Source of the DNA: Neobacillus mesonae
GTDB taxonomy: Bacteria; Bacillota; Bacilli; Paenibacillales; Paenibacillaceae
Length of the DNA stretch: 64,000 nucleotides
NCBI GenBank assembly: GCA_023715865.1
Contig: JAMBOW010000001.1
Coordinates: 2,046,001 to 2,110,000 of the forward strand
Reading direction: 5' to 3'
Shown here: one piece after another, positions 42,160-52,143 of the stretch
Layout of the letters: each line of letters starts with the position of its first letter
Position numbering within the stretch: position 1 is the first letter of the stretch
Notes under the pieces: generated by a model
Seen by the model: the letters and a program-made list of their open reading frames with translations, nothing else
The model's database searches: none
Told to the model about the DNA's origin: nothing
Made by a program: the position numbers and the translations under genes

Positions 42160-44811
42160 TTGAAATATTATCAGCTAGATACAGAAAAAGTACTGCAAGA
42201 AGTAGACAGCCGCAAGGATGGCCTGTCACAAGCCGAAGCTCAGCAGCGTATTGAAACCATAGGATACAATGAATTAAAGGCAAAAGACAAGGATTCCATT
42301 TGGAAGCTGTTTCTAGAGAATTTCAAGGATCCAATGGTCATTATTCTACTGATTGCCGCAGTTGTACAGCTTATTTTGGGTCATCTAATGGAATCGCTTA
42401 TTATATTTCTGGTCTTAATTCTTAATGCCGTCGTAAGCGTAGTCCAAACACGAAAAGCGGAGAGCTCGCTGGATGCGCTGCGGGGCTTGTCTGCTCCAGA
42501 AGCCAAGGTTATCCGCGGCGGGGCAAGAAGCACTATTCCGGCAAGAGAACTCGTGCCCGGTGATATCGTTATTCTTGAAGCAGGTGATTACGTTCCTGCG
42601 GACGGGCGTATTATTGAATCAGGAAGCCTTAAAGTGAACGAAGGGATGCTTACGGGCGAGTCTGAGGCTGTTGAGAAGCACACGGATCTGATAGAAGGTG
42701 AAGCCGCACTAGGGGATCGCCTTAATATGGTTTTCAGCGGTGCTCTGACGGTGTATGGTCGAGGAACAATTGTCGTGACCGAAACTGGAGCAGGCACCGA
42801 AATCGGAAAAATAGCCGGGCTTATTGAAACCGCAGAAATGAAGCAGACTCCGCTTCAGCGAAAGCTGGAGAAGTTCAGTAAAAAGCTTGGTATTTTTATT
42901 CTGATTTTGTCCATTATCATATTTGGCGTGGAGGCAGGACGAATCTGGCTGTCGGGCGATACCAGCGATATGACGGCTTCTATTTTGAATGCCCTCATGT
43001 TCGCCGTTGCTGTAGCAGTTGCAGCTATTCCTGAGGCTTTATCCTCCATCGTCACCATTGTTTTGTCAGTGGGTACCAACAAGATGGCCAAGCAGCATGC
43101 CATCATCCGAAAACTGCCTGCAGTGGAGTCGCTTGGATCAACCAGCGTTATTTGTACAGATAAAACAGGTACCCTTACTCAGAACAGAATGACCGTCGTT
43201 GATTACTTCTTGCCAGAAGGGGTCAAGGAAGAGTTCCCGGATGATCCGGATGAATGGAACGATGCGGAGCGGCGCCTCCTTCATATCGCGGTATTATGTA
43301 ATGATTCACATATCAACGAAGAAGGTAAGGAGCTTGGTGATCCTACCGAAATTGCGCTCATTGCATTCAGTAACAGCAAAAATAAACATTACAGTGAAAT
43401 ACGAGATCAATTTCCTAGAGAAGCTGAAATTCCATTTGATTCCGACCGGAAGCTCATGTCTACCATCCATACCTTTAACGGTCAGAAGGCACTGCTGACG
43501 AAAGGCGGACCGGATGTCCTGTTCACCCGATGCACGAAAGTGTTCATCGACGGTGAGCAGAAGCCGCTCACAGAAGAGCTCCTTACAAGGTTTCAAGAAG
43601 CTAATGAGGACTTTTCAAAGAGAGCCCTTCGTGTACTAGCTTATGCTTACAAAACGGTTCCAGATGATACCGATAAAATCGGTGTTGAAGATGAGCACGA
43701 CCTTGTTCTTGTAGGACTTACAGCAATGATTGATCCTCCACGCGAGGAAGTGTATGAATCCATCATTGAATCCAAGAAAGCCGGTATTCGTACAGTAATG
43801 ATCACCGGGGACCATAAGACGACTGCCCAGGCTATTGGCCGTGATATCGGGCTGATGAACGAGGATGACATTGCCGTCACAGGACAGGAGCTTGACGCGA
43901 TGTCTGAACAGGAGCTTGAAGAGAAGCTTGAGCATATTTCCGTCTATGCCCGCGTATCTCCTGAAAACAAAATCCGAATTGTACGAGCATGGCAGAAAAA
44001 AGGAAAAATTACAGCCATGACCGGAGACGGTGTGAATGACGCGCCTGCCCTGAAACAGGCTGATATCGGCGTAGCCATGGGCAGCGGTACCGATGTAGCC
44101 AAAGATTCAGCCGCGATGATTCTCACTGACGATAACTTCGTCTCCATTGTGAAGGCAGTCGGTGTCGGAAGAACTGTATTCGACAATATTAAAAAAGCCA
44201 TTGCCTATCTGTTTGCAGGGAATCTCGGTGCTATCATCGCCATCCTGTTTGCGCTTATTGTCGATTGGATCAATCCTTTTACCGCTATTCAGCTTCTTTT
44301 TATTAATCTGGCAAATGACTCGCTCCCAGCCATTGCGCTTGGTATGGAAAAAGCCGAACCCAACGTCATGTCCCGTAAACCAAGAGACATCAATGAAGGG
44401 ATTTTTGCCGGCGGAACCTTAGGCGCTGTTCTAACCCGCGGGATCCTTATCGGGGTCGCGGTTATTGTGTCACAATATATCGGGCTTTCCCATTCGCCGG
44501 AAATGAGTGTTGCTATGGCATTCACGACGTTGATCTTGGCCCGCACGCTGCAAACCTTTGCAGCACGTTCTACACAGCAGACCATATTCCAGGTCGGATT
44601 GTTCTCGAATAAATATGTTATCGGAGCCGTGCTCGTCTGCTTTGTCTTGTACAGCCTCACTCTCATTCCTGGTCTCCGGAGCATCTTCTCCATACCGGAC
44701 ACGTTTGGTTGGAATGAGTTCTTGATTGCCGCCGGACTAGCTCTTGGCGCTGTGCTGCTGATGGAAATCATCAAATTTGTTCGCCATGCAGCAGTTAAAA
44801 CCAAGGAATAA
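42160..44811 (+). CDS. Calcium-translocating P-type ATPase (SERCA/LMCA1-like)
   Basis: This 883-residue membrane ATPase exports Ca2+ using ATP. Its features are the N-terminal cation-ATPase domain, A-domain TGES at 165-168, and M4 motif AAIPEAL at about 288-294 (the site-II calcium ligand region). The phosphorylated Asp334 is in DKTGTLT, the hinge motif GDGVNDAP is at about 627, and C-terminal helices M5-M10 are present. It resembles B. subtilis YloB and Listeria LMCA1. The start is TTG at 42160, with AAAGGAG 9 nt upstream. It is a single-gene unit ended by the terminator at 44818-44853. Confidence 0.93.
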   Translation: MKYYQLDTEKVLQEVDSRKDGLSQAEAQQRIETIGYNELKAKDKDSIWKLFLENFKDPMVIILLIAAVVQLILGHLMESLIIFLVLILNAVVSVVQTRKAESSLDALRGLSAPEAKVIRGGARSTIPARELVPGDIVILEAGDYVPADGRIIESGSLKVNEGMLTGESEAVEKHTDLIEGEAALGDRLNMVFSGALTVYGRGTIVVTETGAGTEIGKIAGLIETAEMKQTPLQRKLEKFSKKLGIFILILSIIIFGVEAGRIWLSGDTSDMTASILNALMFAVAVAVAAIPEALSSIVTIVLSVGTNKMAKQHAIIRKLPAVESLGSTSVICTDKTGTLTQNRMTVVDYFLPEGVKEEFPDDPDEWNDAERRLLHIAVLCNDSHINEEGKELGDPTEIALIAFSNSKNKHYSEIRDQFPREAEIPFDSDRKLMSTIHTFNGQKALLTKGGPDVLFTRCTKVFIDGEQKPLTEELLTRFQEANEDFSKRALRVLAYAYKTVPDDTDKIGVEDEHDLVLVGLTAMIDPPREEVYESIIESKKAGIRTVMITGDHKTTAQAIGRDIGLMNEDDIAVTGQELDAMSEQELEEKLEHISVYARVSPENKIRIVRAWQKKGKITAMTGDGVNDAPALKQADIGVAMGSGTDVAKDSAAMILTDDNFVSIVKAVGVGRTVFDNIKKAIAYLFAGNLGAIIAILFALIVDWINPFTAIQLLFINLANDSLPAIALGMEKAEPNVMSRKPRDINEGIFAGGTLGAVLTRGILIGVAVIVSQYIGLSHSPEMSVAMAFTTLILARTLQTFAARSTQQTIFQVGLFSNKYVIGAVLVCFVLYSLTLIPGLRSIFSIPDTFGWNEFLIAAGLALGAVLLMEIIKFVRHAAVKTKE

Positions 44812-44817
44812 ATGAAC

Positions 44818-44853
44818 GAAGGGCTGCCTCATTATATACTGAGGCAGCCCTTC
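44818..44853. terminator. Bidirectional terminator between the calcium ATPase and yfkAB
   Basis: A 14-bp perfect stem GAAGGGCTGCCTCA/TGAGGCAGCCCTTC has an 8-nt loop. It lies between two convergent genes. Confidence 0.8.
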
Positions 44854-44862
44854 ATTGCTTAA

Positions 44863-46008
44863 TTACCCAATGATATTCGGAAAAGCTTTGCGTGTCTTGA
44901 AATCAACATCCTTGTAGTACATATCCCTAACCAGTAAATTCGGTCCGCAGCAATTTGCTGCATCACAGAAGCAGTTTACGGTCTGATTTAGTGGATGATT
45001 AGAAGTCCATTCCTCAAATATATCATCCAAACGCTCGTTGTTGATATTGCCAAAAGCCGCGATATCTGCAAAATCCGTCACATATACATTTCCGGTAAAC
45101 ATGTTCACGTTCACACGATTGCGACCATCCGGATCATTTCTTACGGTGACATTTGGCTCATGATACAAACGAGAAATCAATTTACGATCCTCTTCTCCTC
45201 CATTGCATGCATAAAACGGCAGTGTTCCAAAGAGCATCCACATCTCTTTGTCTCTCACATCCAGCAGCCCGTCTATGGCATTACGCATGTCGTCTAGTGA
45301 TAACACAGGCAGCGTAGCAGCAAAATTTGAAGCATACATCGGATGTACTTCATGTCTTCTGCAGCCCATTTCACCGATAATCTGGTGAATCTCCCCAAGC
45401 TTCTTATGTGTACGATAATTAATCATCGATTCCGCTGAAATAAACATACCTTGCTCGCTAAGCTTAAGGCTGTTCTCCATCATTCGATCGTACATTTTGG
45501 CGGCTGTATCATAACCAACAGGACGGTTACTGTTTGCAAATCCAACCTCATGAAAGTCTGCTGCATTTAGATAATTAAAAGAAATATGCATAACATCTAA
45601 ATATGGAAGCAGCTTTTCATACCGGCTGATGTCCATAGTCAAATTCGAATTAATCTGGGAGCGCACTCCCCGCTCCTTGGCGTATTTCAACAGGGGAAGA
45701 ATCATTTCATCCACGGTCTTCTCCAAAAAGCTAGGCTCTCCGCCGGTCAAGCTAATCGTCTCCAAATGCTCGACCCGATCAAGCGCCTCAATCATTTGAG
45801 AAACAGGAATGGAAGGAGCCTCCCGCATGACAAGCATTTCTCCAACCGCACAATGCTCACATCGCATATTACATAGATGAGTCACGGTCATTTCAACGCT
45901 TGTGAGTACATGTTTTCCATATTTTCTTAACGACACAATCGGATCCCATGGATCGTATGCCGGAGAAAGCGCACGCGGCTGTTTTGTTTCATGATTCATT
46001 AAAGTCAT
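44863..46008 (-). CDS. yfkAB: Radical SAM protein YfkAB
   Basis: This 381-residue radical SAM enzyme has the [4Fe-4S] motif CNMRCEHC (Cys46, 50 and 53), followed by GGEPSF for SAM binding. The YfkAB-type C-terminal cysteine cluster CFCDAANCC is about 40 residues from the end and may hold an auxiliary Fe-S cluster. Length matches the continuous YfkAB family. The reaction is unknown. AAGGTGAAG precedes the ATG at 46008. It is encoded convergently to the calcium ATPase. Confidence 0.9.
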   Translation of the reverse strand: MTLMNHETKQPRALSPAYDPWDPIVSLRKYGKHVLTSVEMTVTHLCNMRCEHCAVGEMLVMREAPSIPVSQMIEALDRVEHLETISLTGGEPSFLEKTVDEMILPLLKYAKERGVRSQINSNLTMDISRYEKLLPYLDVMHISFNYLNAADFHEVGFANSNRPVGYDTAAKMYDRMMENSLKLSEQGMFISAESMINYRTHKKLGEIHQIIGEMGCRRHEVHPMYASNFAATLPVLSLDDMRNAIDGLLDVRDKEMWMLFGTLPFYACNGGEEDRKLISRLYHEPNVTVRNDPDGRNRVNVNMFTGNVYVTDFADIAAFGNINNERLDDIFEEWTSNHPLNQTVNCFCDAANCCGPNLLVRDMYYKDVDFKTRKAFPNIIG

Positions 46009-46073
46009 TTACTTCACCTTATTTCCTAAATTGAACTATACCCGCTGGATTAAACTGCATGTCGTGAATGCAT

Positions 46074-47195
46074 TTATGTAAACTGGGGGTATTCAACTAG
46101 AGATAATACGGAGGGTGACTCCCCCATCACCCCTGTAATCATCACAGATAAGCGATTTAACAGATCCAGCTCATAAGGAGATGCAAGCGTATTGCCCTCC
46201 TGATCCATGATGACCCTAACCACCGGTCTCTGCGGTGCTTTCGGATGAATGCGTACAACGACAGCGGTCTCACCTGTATTCAGCTGAATGGTCAGCCCTA
46301 CTGGATATATAGCAGCATAGTCCCGAAACAATTCTAACATTTTTTGATCATACTGCGTACCCGAACCTGCAAAAAGCATTTCCACCGCCTGGTGAGGAAG
46401 CAGCGCATTTTGATAGATTCTATTTGTTGTCATGGCATCATAGGAATCGGTTAATGCAATAAGCTTTCCGAATTCATGAATCTCAGAGCCTGCTAAACCT
46501 TGAGGATAACCTCTGCCATCTAATCTTTCATGATGCTGTAATGCACAATGAGCTGAGATAAGCGGAATTCCCGGTTCGTCTTTCAAAAGCTTGAATCCAT
46601 ATACGGTATGATTCTTGACTATTTCATATTCATCATTTGTCAGCTTGCCTGGCTTCTGCAAAATTTCCGCAGGTATTTGGGTTTTACCAATATCATGCAA
46701 CAGTGCTCCAAGACCTAACTCCATTAGCTTTTTATGTTCGTATCCGAGTGCTTTGCCGAGAACCAAGGAGTAAATGCATACATTTAATGAATGCTCATAC
46801 AAAGCATGATCCATAGACTGCATCCCTGACAGCATGATCATTACGTCCTGACGCGTACCAATATCATCAAGAATCAGCTCCATGAGACCGACGAATACCT
46901 TACCTAAATGCGGATATGGACTGCGCATTGATCCGCTGGAAAGCATCGAGAACTGACATTTAATTTCTTTCATCGCTTGTATACGTGTTTCTTCTCTCAG
47001 CAGTTCGGGAAATTCAATGTCGTCGGTGTTCGGATCATGAATGTAAACATAGCTAAAACCTAACTGACCCAAACGCTGAATTAGCCCATTTGTAAGTTCT
47101 ACCTTTTCTCCTAATAAAACAATTCCTTCGTCATTATAAATTCTTCTGCCCAGCTTCATTCCAGGCTGCAGCATATGAATGGGTACTAATCGCAA
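46074..47195 (-). CDS. HD-GYP domain cyclic-di-GMP phosphodiesterase
   Basis: This 373-residue cytoplasmic protein has an N-terminal region of about 110 residues (opening MRLVPIHMLQPGMKLGRRIY, a common HD-GYP partner domain). An HD-GYP domain follows with intact metal residues His167-Asp168 (HDIGK) and the HHERLDGRGYP motif at about 219-229. Such proteins cleave cyclic-di-GMP, which controls motility and biofilm. The start is TTG at 47195, with AGGAGAG about 6 nt upstream. A paralogue at 49635-50690 lacks the HD histidine. Confidence 0.9.
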   Translation of the reverse strand: MRLVPIHMLQPGMKLGRRIYNDEGIVLLGEKVELTNGLIQRLGQLGFSYVYIHDPNTDDIEFPELLREETRIQAMKEIKCQFSMLSSGSMRSPYPHLGKVFVGLMELILDDIGTRQDVMIMLSGMQSMDHALYEHSLNVCIYSLVLGKALGYEHKKLMELGLGALLHDIGKTQIPAEILQKPGKLTNDEYEIVKNHTVYGFKLLKDEPGIPLISAHCALQHHERLDGRGYPQGLAGSEIHEFGKLIALTDSYDAMTTNRIYQNALLPHQAVEMLFAGSGTQYDQKMLELFRDYAAIYPVGLTIQLNTGETAVVVRIHPKAPQRPVVRVIMDQEGNTLASPYELDLLNRLSVMITGVMGESPSVLSLVEYPQFT

Positions 47196-47249
47196 GTTAA
47201 TCTCTCCTGCCTAAATTCAGATGCTCTTAGCGGATATCATTCTATGTTT

Positions 47250-48689
47250 TTACCCAAGAATCCATCTTTGTATCAGACATTCATCGAGCGAATTTGGTCT
47301 CTTGAGCTCCATGCCGACCAAATCACGGATAAACTCAGGTAATCGGTAAGACGGTTCCAAACCGAACGATAAGCTTTGATAACCAATATTAAATGTAAAC
47401 ATATCGAGTGTTCCGACTTCATAAATATGATGATCTTTAAGGGGAACACCTTGTACAAGAACTTTTGCAATACGTTCATATGGCGGTCTCTCTGGATTGT
47501 ATAGGACCTCTATACCGTCTATAGACAGCATTCCGAGCTGATATCCGCGAAACCCAAAGCCCTTAAATTGCAGATCCCTGTATTCCGGAATCAGGCTTTC
47601 TTCCAGTGCGGTACGAAGATCAGCACCCTTTAGCTGAATAGTACACGCGTTGATCGGAGATGGACACAGCGCATGAAGCATTCCTTCCGTTATGTTTCCC
47701 TCTGGCAAATCACCCAGCAGTTGCCCTGAGTTGACGACAGCGAGATCCGTTCCTGTAAATTGTCTCACTGCTTGAGCGAGTAAATTGCCGAATGGAGACT
47801 CTTGCTCCCAGTCTATAGCCAGTTCCCGATCCGTCACCGCAATCGTTCTTCCTAATTTATTTTCGGCTGCTTCTCGATGTGTAATAATAGCAGCTGTCAC
47901 ATTTTCATGCAAAAGATGCTCCTCAACTGGCATACATCCCCCTGAAACAAGCCTGAATTTGTCATCGCCAGCAGAACGCTCCACTGTTATTCTCCCAACA
48001 TATTGACCATATTTCCCTGCACCGCAAATAAAAGTCCCGTTTAACTCCAAAGGCTCCTCTAATACATGATGAGTGTGCCCGCCCAGGATAATATCTATCT
48101 CTTCAATCTGCTCGGCGATCCGCTGATCTGTCGTAAGTCCTAGATGGGATAACAGAATCATAATATCTACTTGATCCTTTAACTCAGCTGCCTGTCGTTT
48201 TAATGTCTCCATCGGATCAAGCATCGTCACACCAAGCAATTCGTAAAATGCACTGAATGGTGCGGTTGAACCAAGAAGTCCGATACGGATATCACCCTTT
48301 GTTACAATAGAATAAGGCTCCATCCATGCCGGCGGCTTCCCTGTGCTCGTTAATACCAAATTGCCGCATACAATAGCAGATTGCAAACCCGCGTATGCCT
48401 GATCAAGAATTTCCGGGATAAAGGTAAGCCCTTCATTATTTCCAATCGTTATCGCATCATAACCAGTTATATTGAGAACATCAACATTGGCACCGCCCAT
48501 GGTTCCTTCCGTTTCGACAGCCATCCGGTCCATGTGATCCCCAATGTCTAGAACTAAGATCTCTTCATCGGATGAGGTCTGTTCCCGCTCCTTTTGGATC
48601 ATTGCAGCGATGGAACCCATTTTCTCAAAGTGGCTATGAATATCATTCGTATGAAGAATGGTTAAGGTTTGTTTTTGCATCTGGCTCAT
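47250..48689 (-). CDS. 5'-nucleotidase/metallophosphatase (YunD-like)
   Basis: This protein of about 479 residues has an N-terminal calcineurin-like metallophosphatase domain (HTNDIHSHF, DIGDHMD, GNNEG, LSHLG and GGHTHH motifs). A C-terminal 5'-nucleotidase domain spans about 280-440 and includes NSGQLLGDLPEG and GFGFRGYQLG. No signal peptide is seen, unlike the classic periplasmic UshA type, so it is cytoplasmic like B. subtilis YunD. The start ATG at 48689 (MSQMQKQTL) has GGAGGAGG about 9 nt upstream. Likely substrates are nucleotides or nucleotide sugars. Confidence 0.88.
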   Translation of the reverse strand: MSQMQKQTLTILHTNDIHSHFEKMGSIAAMIQKEREQTSSDEEILVLDIGDHMDRMAVETEGTMGGANVDVLNITGYDAITIGNNEGLTFIPEILDQAYAGLQSAIVCGNLVLTSTGKPPAWMEPYSIVTKGDIRIGLLGSTAPFSAFYELLGVTMLDPMETLKRQAAELKDQVDIMILLSHLGLTTDQRIAEQIEEIDIILGGHTHHVLEEPLELNGTFICGAGKYGQYVGRITVERSAGDDKFRLVSGGCMPVEEHLLHENVTAAIITHREAAENKLGRTIAVTDRELAIDWEQESPFGNLLAQAVRQFTGTDLAVVNSGQLLGDLPEGNITEGMLHALCPSPINACTIQLKGADLRTALEESLIPEYRDLQFKGFGFRGYQLGMLSIDGIEVLYNPERPPYERIAKVLVQGVPLKDHHIYEVGTLDMFTFNIGYQSLSFGLEPSYRLPEFIRDLVGMELKRPNSLDECLIQRWILG

Positions 48690-48816
48690 CTCTGTATACC
48701 TCCTCCGGAACTTTATGAGCATCATTTTTGACTATCTCCCTAAAAGTTAAGAATAACATTTCCAGATAAGATATGATATATTAAAAGGGTTTATCAAACA
48801 CTTGAGGTGAACTACA

Positions 48817-49548
48817 TTGAAATTATCCGTATTGTTATTTGCCGGTATTGCTGAAAGAATCGGCACTGCAAAAATTGAACTCGATATAAATGATGCTTCC
48901 ACAGTGAGCGAGCTTAAGACGTATTTAACAGATGCTTATCCCGAAGCCTCCTCTCTAATCCAGTCAGCACTCATCGCAGTAAATATGGAATACGCACCAG
49001 GTCATGTGATCATAAAAGAAGAGGATGAAATAGCTCTTATTCCGCCAGTTTCCGGAGGCGAGGAGCCTTATCCCTCGCCAAAATTGGATCAGCAGGTACA
49101 CAGCATCGAAAACGGACTATATACGATCGGCTATGCTCCATTGTCTATAGAAGAAACTTCAACAAAGGTCATAACAGCCAATCATGGTGCTGCCCTGACC
49201 TTCATTGGGACAACCAGGGAAATGACCGGAGATCAGCGTACAGTCCATCTAGAATATGAGGCTTATATTCCTATGGCATTATCCACGATGAGTACAATAG
49301 GTAAGGAAATTGACGAACAATGGCCGGGTACATTATGTGCAATTTCACACCGCTTAGGAAAAGTTGACATTGCTGAAACCAGCGTTGTCATCGCCGTCTC
49401 TTCTCCTCATCGAGCTAATGCTTATGAAGCAAGCCGCTATGCGATCGAGAGGCTTAAAGAAATCGTTCCGATCTGGAAAAAAGAAATATGGGAAGATGGC
49501 TCTGAGTGGAAAGGTCATCAAACCGGACCCTGGAACCCCCTTAAATGA
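48817..49548 (+). CDS. MoaD-MoaE fusion (molybdopterin synthase)
   Basis: This 243-residue protein fuses both molybdopterin synthase subunits. The MoaD ubiquitin-like domain covers 1 to about 81 and ends in the VSGG motif (Gly80-Gly81). The MoaE catalytic domain covers about 95-243, with SHRLGKVDIAE and IVPIWKKEIWEDGSEW. MoaD normally needs a free C-terminal Gly-Gly for thiocarboxylation, yet here the Gly-Gly is internal. By analogy with Mycobacterium MoaX, which is cleaved after this Gly, the fusion may need processing. The start is TTG at 48817 after GAGGTGA. No other molybdopterin genes are in the window. Confidence 0.88.
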   Translation: MKLSVLLFAGIAERIGTAKIELDINDASTVSELKTYLTDAYPEASSLIQSALIAVNMEYAPGHVIIKEEDEIALIPPVSGGEEPYPSPKLDQQVHSIENGLYTIGYAPLSIEETSTKVITANHGAALTFIGTTREMTGDQRTVHLEYEAYIPMALSTMSTIGKEIDEQWPGTLCAISHRLGKVDIAETSVVIAVSSPHRANAYEASRYAIERLKEIVPIWKKEIWEDGSEWKGHQTGPWNPLK

Positions 49549-49634
49549 CTAAAATGGAAAACTAGTCGTTGTCAGCCCATTTTTTTCTTGTTATGATAAC
49601 TTCAAAAATATGTACATAAAGGTGGTTAATTGTC

Positions 49635-50690
49635 TTGAGATTGCATGTCACCGACCTAAAGCCTGGTTTATTGCTTCAATCAGATACTTTTAATCCATCG
49701 GGTGTTCAGCTGATGACAGCAGGCGCTTTGCTAGACGATTCTGATATCGATAAACTTAAGCTGCATGGTATTGATTATGTAGATATTGAAGAGCCTTCTA
49801 TGCCATCCAAAACGCCAGACGCTATCTTGAAATTTTCGCCTCCGGAGTCCTTACTTAAGCTTGTCCCCATGTTTGATACCACGATTGAGGGGACCGGCTC
49901 TATCTTCAAGCAAGCGATGACATCAGGTACATTCACCATGCAGGATGTCGATGATCTGCTTCAGCCTATGACGGAGCAGCTGATAGAGCAAAAGGATGTT
50001 GTAGCCCTTCTTCTCCTGCTGGATCGGGATGATGAGTATACCTATAACCACTCTGTACAAATCGGTATTCTCACGTACTATATGGCCTCATGGCTCGGTT
50101 ATTCTCCCGATGAGTGCTACAACATTTCTAAGGCTGGTTATCTCATTGATATCGGAAAATCCTTAGTACCCAAAAAGTTACTTCACAAGCCAGGCAAATT
50201 AAGTACTGAGGAATTCCGGATCATGAAAAAGCATGCCAAACAAGGGTATGACATCATTATGGAATCTACTGGAAACGAGCTGTTTGCTCTTCCTGCGCTG
50301 CAGCATCATGAGCGCGAAGATGGTAGCGGTTACCCTTACGGGCTGCGTAAAGATGATATCCACCCCTATTCCCGCATTGCTGCCGTTGCCGATGTGTACA
50401 GTGCGATGACTACCAATAGAATCTATCAATCCAAGCAGGAATACATATCCGTATTATGCGAGCTGTACGGGCTCAGTTTTGGACAGCTGAATGCTGAGGT
50501 AACCCAGAGCTTTATTAAGCATCTGCTGCCTAATTTTATCGGCAAAAAGGTGCTTCTGACTACAGGAGACACAGGCACAATCGTAATGAATAATCCCAAT
50601 GATTATTTCCGTCCGCTTGTAAGATGTGCAAAAACTTTTATTGATTTGGCAAAACATCGTGAAATAGCTATTGTTGAAATTTATATTTAA
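49635..50690 (+). CDS. HD-GYP-like protein with altered HD motif
   Basis: This 351-residue protein resembles the HD-GYP protein at 46074-47195. The first His of the HD dyad is replaced by Ile (Ile171-Asp172, LIDIGK), while HHEREDGSGYP and downstream YSRIAAVADVYSAMTT are kept. His of NHSVQIG is also present. The lost metal ligand could abolish or change phosphodiesterase activity. The N-terminal 110 residues form the same partner domain (MRLHVTDLKPGLLL). The start is TTG at 49635 after AAAGGTGG. It ends in a strong terminator. Confidence 0.85.
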   Translation: MRLHVTDLKPGLLLQSDTFNPSGVQLMTAGALLDDSDIDKLKLHGIDYVDIEEPSMPSKTPDAILKFSPPESLLKLVPMFDTTIEGTGSIFKQAMTSGTFTMQDVDDLLQPMTEQLIEQKDVVALLLLLDRDDEYTYNHSVQIGILTYYMASWLGYSPDECYNISKAGYLIDIGKSLVPKKLLHKPGKLSTEEFRIMKKHAKQGYDIIMESTGNELFALPALQHHEREDGSGYPYGLRKDDIHPYSRIAAVADVYSAMTTNRIYQSKQEYISVLCELYGLSFGQLNAEVTQSFIKHLLPNFIGKKVLLTTGDTGTIVMNNPNDYFRPLVRCAKTFIDLAKHREIAIVEIYI

Positions 50691-50758
50691 CATACCCTAC
50701 ATAATTATGTATAGAACTTAACTACATAGCACGAAATTTTATACTCCGAGAACAAGTT

Positions 50759-50793
50759 AGAAGCCTTTTAAGACAAAGGCTTCTTTTCTTTTT
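50759..50793 (+). terminator. Terminator after the second HD-GYP gene
   Basis: A stem AGAAGCCTTT/AAAGGCTTCT with a 6-nt loop is followed by TTTCTTTTTC. Confidence 0.85.
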
Positions 50794-50952
50794 CTCCAAA
50801 TGCTGCATGATTCGAGCTCATTGCAGTGTAAATTCAGGACCTATCTCCCAAAGAATCAGGTATGGCGAACCCTTTAGAAATATTCATTTGTATGGCCAAA
50901 AAAATATGGTTTAAGCTTATAGTGTACCTAAACTAAAGGAGGCGCTGTAAGC

Positions 50953-52143
50953 ATGGAACAAACTTCGAATAATGTCCAAGTTGCAGGGTGGAACCAATTA
51001 CCGAAGCAGTGGCTTGAAGCAGAAAGTCCCTTCACATGGTTTGCTGAAATGAGAGAGAACTCTCCTGTTCATTTTGATGAACAGCGAAATACGTGGGATG
51101 TGTTTCTTTACGAGGACATTAAATCTGTAGTTATGAATTACAAAGCCTTCAGCAATCAAATGGTTTCCCTGTCCATTCTCGGGATGGACCCTCCTAAACA
51201 CAAGCTATACCGCTCTATCGTCAACAAAGCATTTACTCCAAAAATTGTAGAAGGTATGGCACCTCTTATTGAAAAGGTTAGTCATGAGCTGCTGGACAAG
51301 GCGGAAAAGGCAGGGAGCATGGATTTTATCCAGGATTTTGCCTATCCTCTGCCGGTCATCGTTATTGCGGAAATGCTCGGTGTTCCAGCTGCAGATCGAG
51401 ACCAATTCAAGTTTTGGTCGGACGAGCTTATTCGAGGACTCGATGTGGAGAACGGAGAATCACCAGAGGCATACCATCAGAGTAAAGCGATGATTCATCA
51501 GCAGATGAGCGAATATTTTATTGGAATTGTTGAGGAGAAACAAAAAAATCCCGGAACTGATTTAGTCACAGCCCTGTTAAACGCAAAAATTGAAGGGAAC
51601 TCGCTCCTTCTTAGTGAAATACTTGAATTTTGTCTGTTACTGCTCGTAGCTGGAAATGAAACGACAACAAATCTGCTGGGCAATGCAATGATTTGCTTCA
51701 CTGAACAGCAGCAGGTTCAAAATAATCTTCGTTCTGATGTTTCTCAGCTTCCTTCTGCAATAGAGGAAGTGCTTCGTTACCGTTCTCCAATTCAATCTCT
51801 CGTGAGACTGTGTAAAGAAAAGACAGAACTATCCGGTTCAGTGATCCAAGAAGGACAGCAGGTCGTTCTGTGGCTTGGTTCAGCGAATCGAGATGAGCAT
51901 CAGTTTGATCGAGCTGATCAGTTTATTATGGATCGTAAGCCAAATCAACATCTGGCCTTCGGAATGGGGACTCATTTCTGCCTGGGAGCCCCGCTTTCAC
52001 GTCTTGAAGCAAAGATAGCCTACGACATCATATTTAAGCGTTTAACGTCCATTACGCTTGATCCAGGTGCCTCTCCGCAGTTCATAAAAGATCCTCTCGT
52101 ACACGGATTTAAGAAAATACCGATTCTATTCACTGCAAAATAG
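50953..52143 (+). CDS. Cytochrome P450 (CYP107-like)
   Basis: This is a 396-residue soluble bacterial P450. The I-helix oxygen-activation motif AGNETT is at 233-238, the K-helix E-x-x-R is at Glu272-Arg275, and the heme loop FGMGTHFCLG has its thiolate ligand Cys343. The first residues lack a membrane anchor. It resembles CYP107-type hydroxylases such as B. subtilis YjiB. TAAAGGAGG precedes the ATG at 50953. No redox partner or biosynthetic genes are next to it, so the substrate is open. A UUCG-type hairpin starts at its stop codon. Confidence 0.9.
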   Translation: MEQTSNNVQVAGWNQLPKQWLEAESPFTWFAEMRENSPVHFDEQRNTWDVFLYEDIKSVVMNYKAFSNQMVSLSILGMDPPKHKLYRSIVNKAFTPKIVEGMAPLIEKVSHELLDKAEKAGSMDFIQDFAYPLPVIVIAEMLGVPAADRDQFKFWSDELIRGLDVENGESPEAYHQSKAMIHQQMSEYFIGIVEEKQKNPGTDLVTALLNAKIEGNSLLLSEILEFCLLLLVAGNETTTNLLGNAMICFTEQQQVQNNLRSDVSQLPSAIEEVLRYRSPIQSLVRLCKEKTELSGSVIQEGQQVVLWLGSANRDEHQFDRADQFIMDRKPNQHLAFGMGTHFCLGAPLSRLEAKIAYDIIFKRLTSITLDPGASPQFIKDPLVHGFKKIPILFTAK

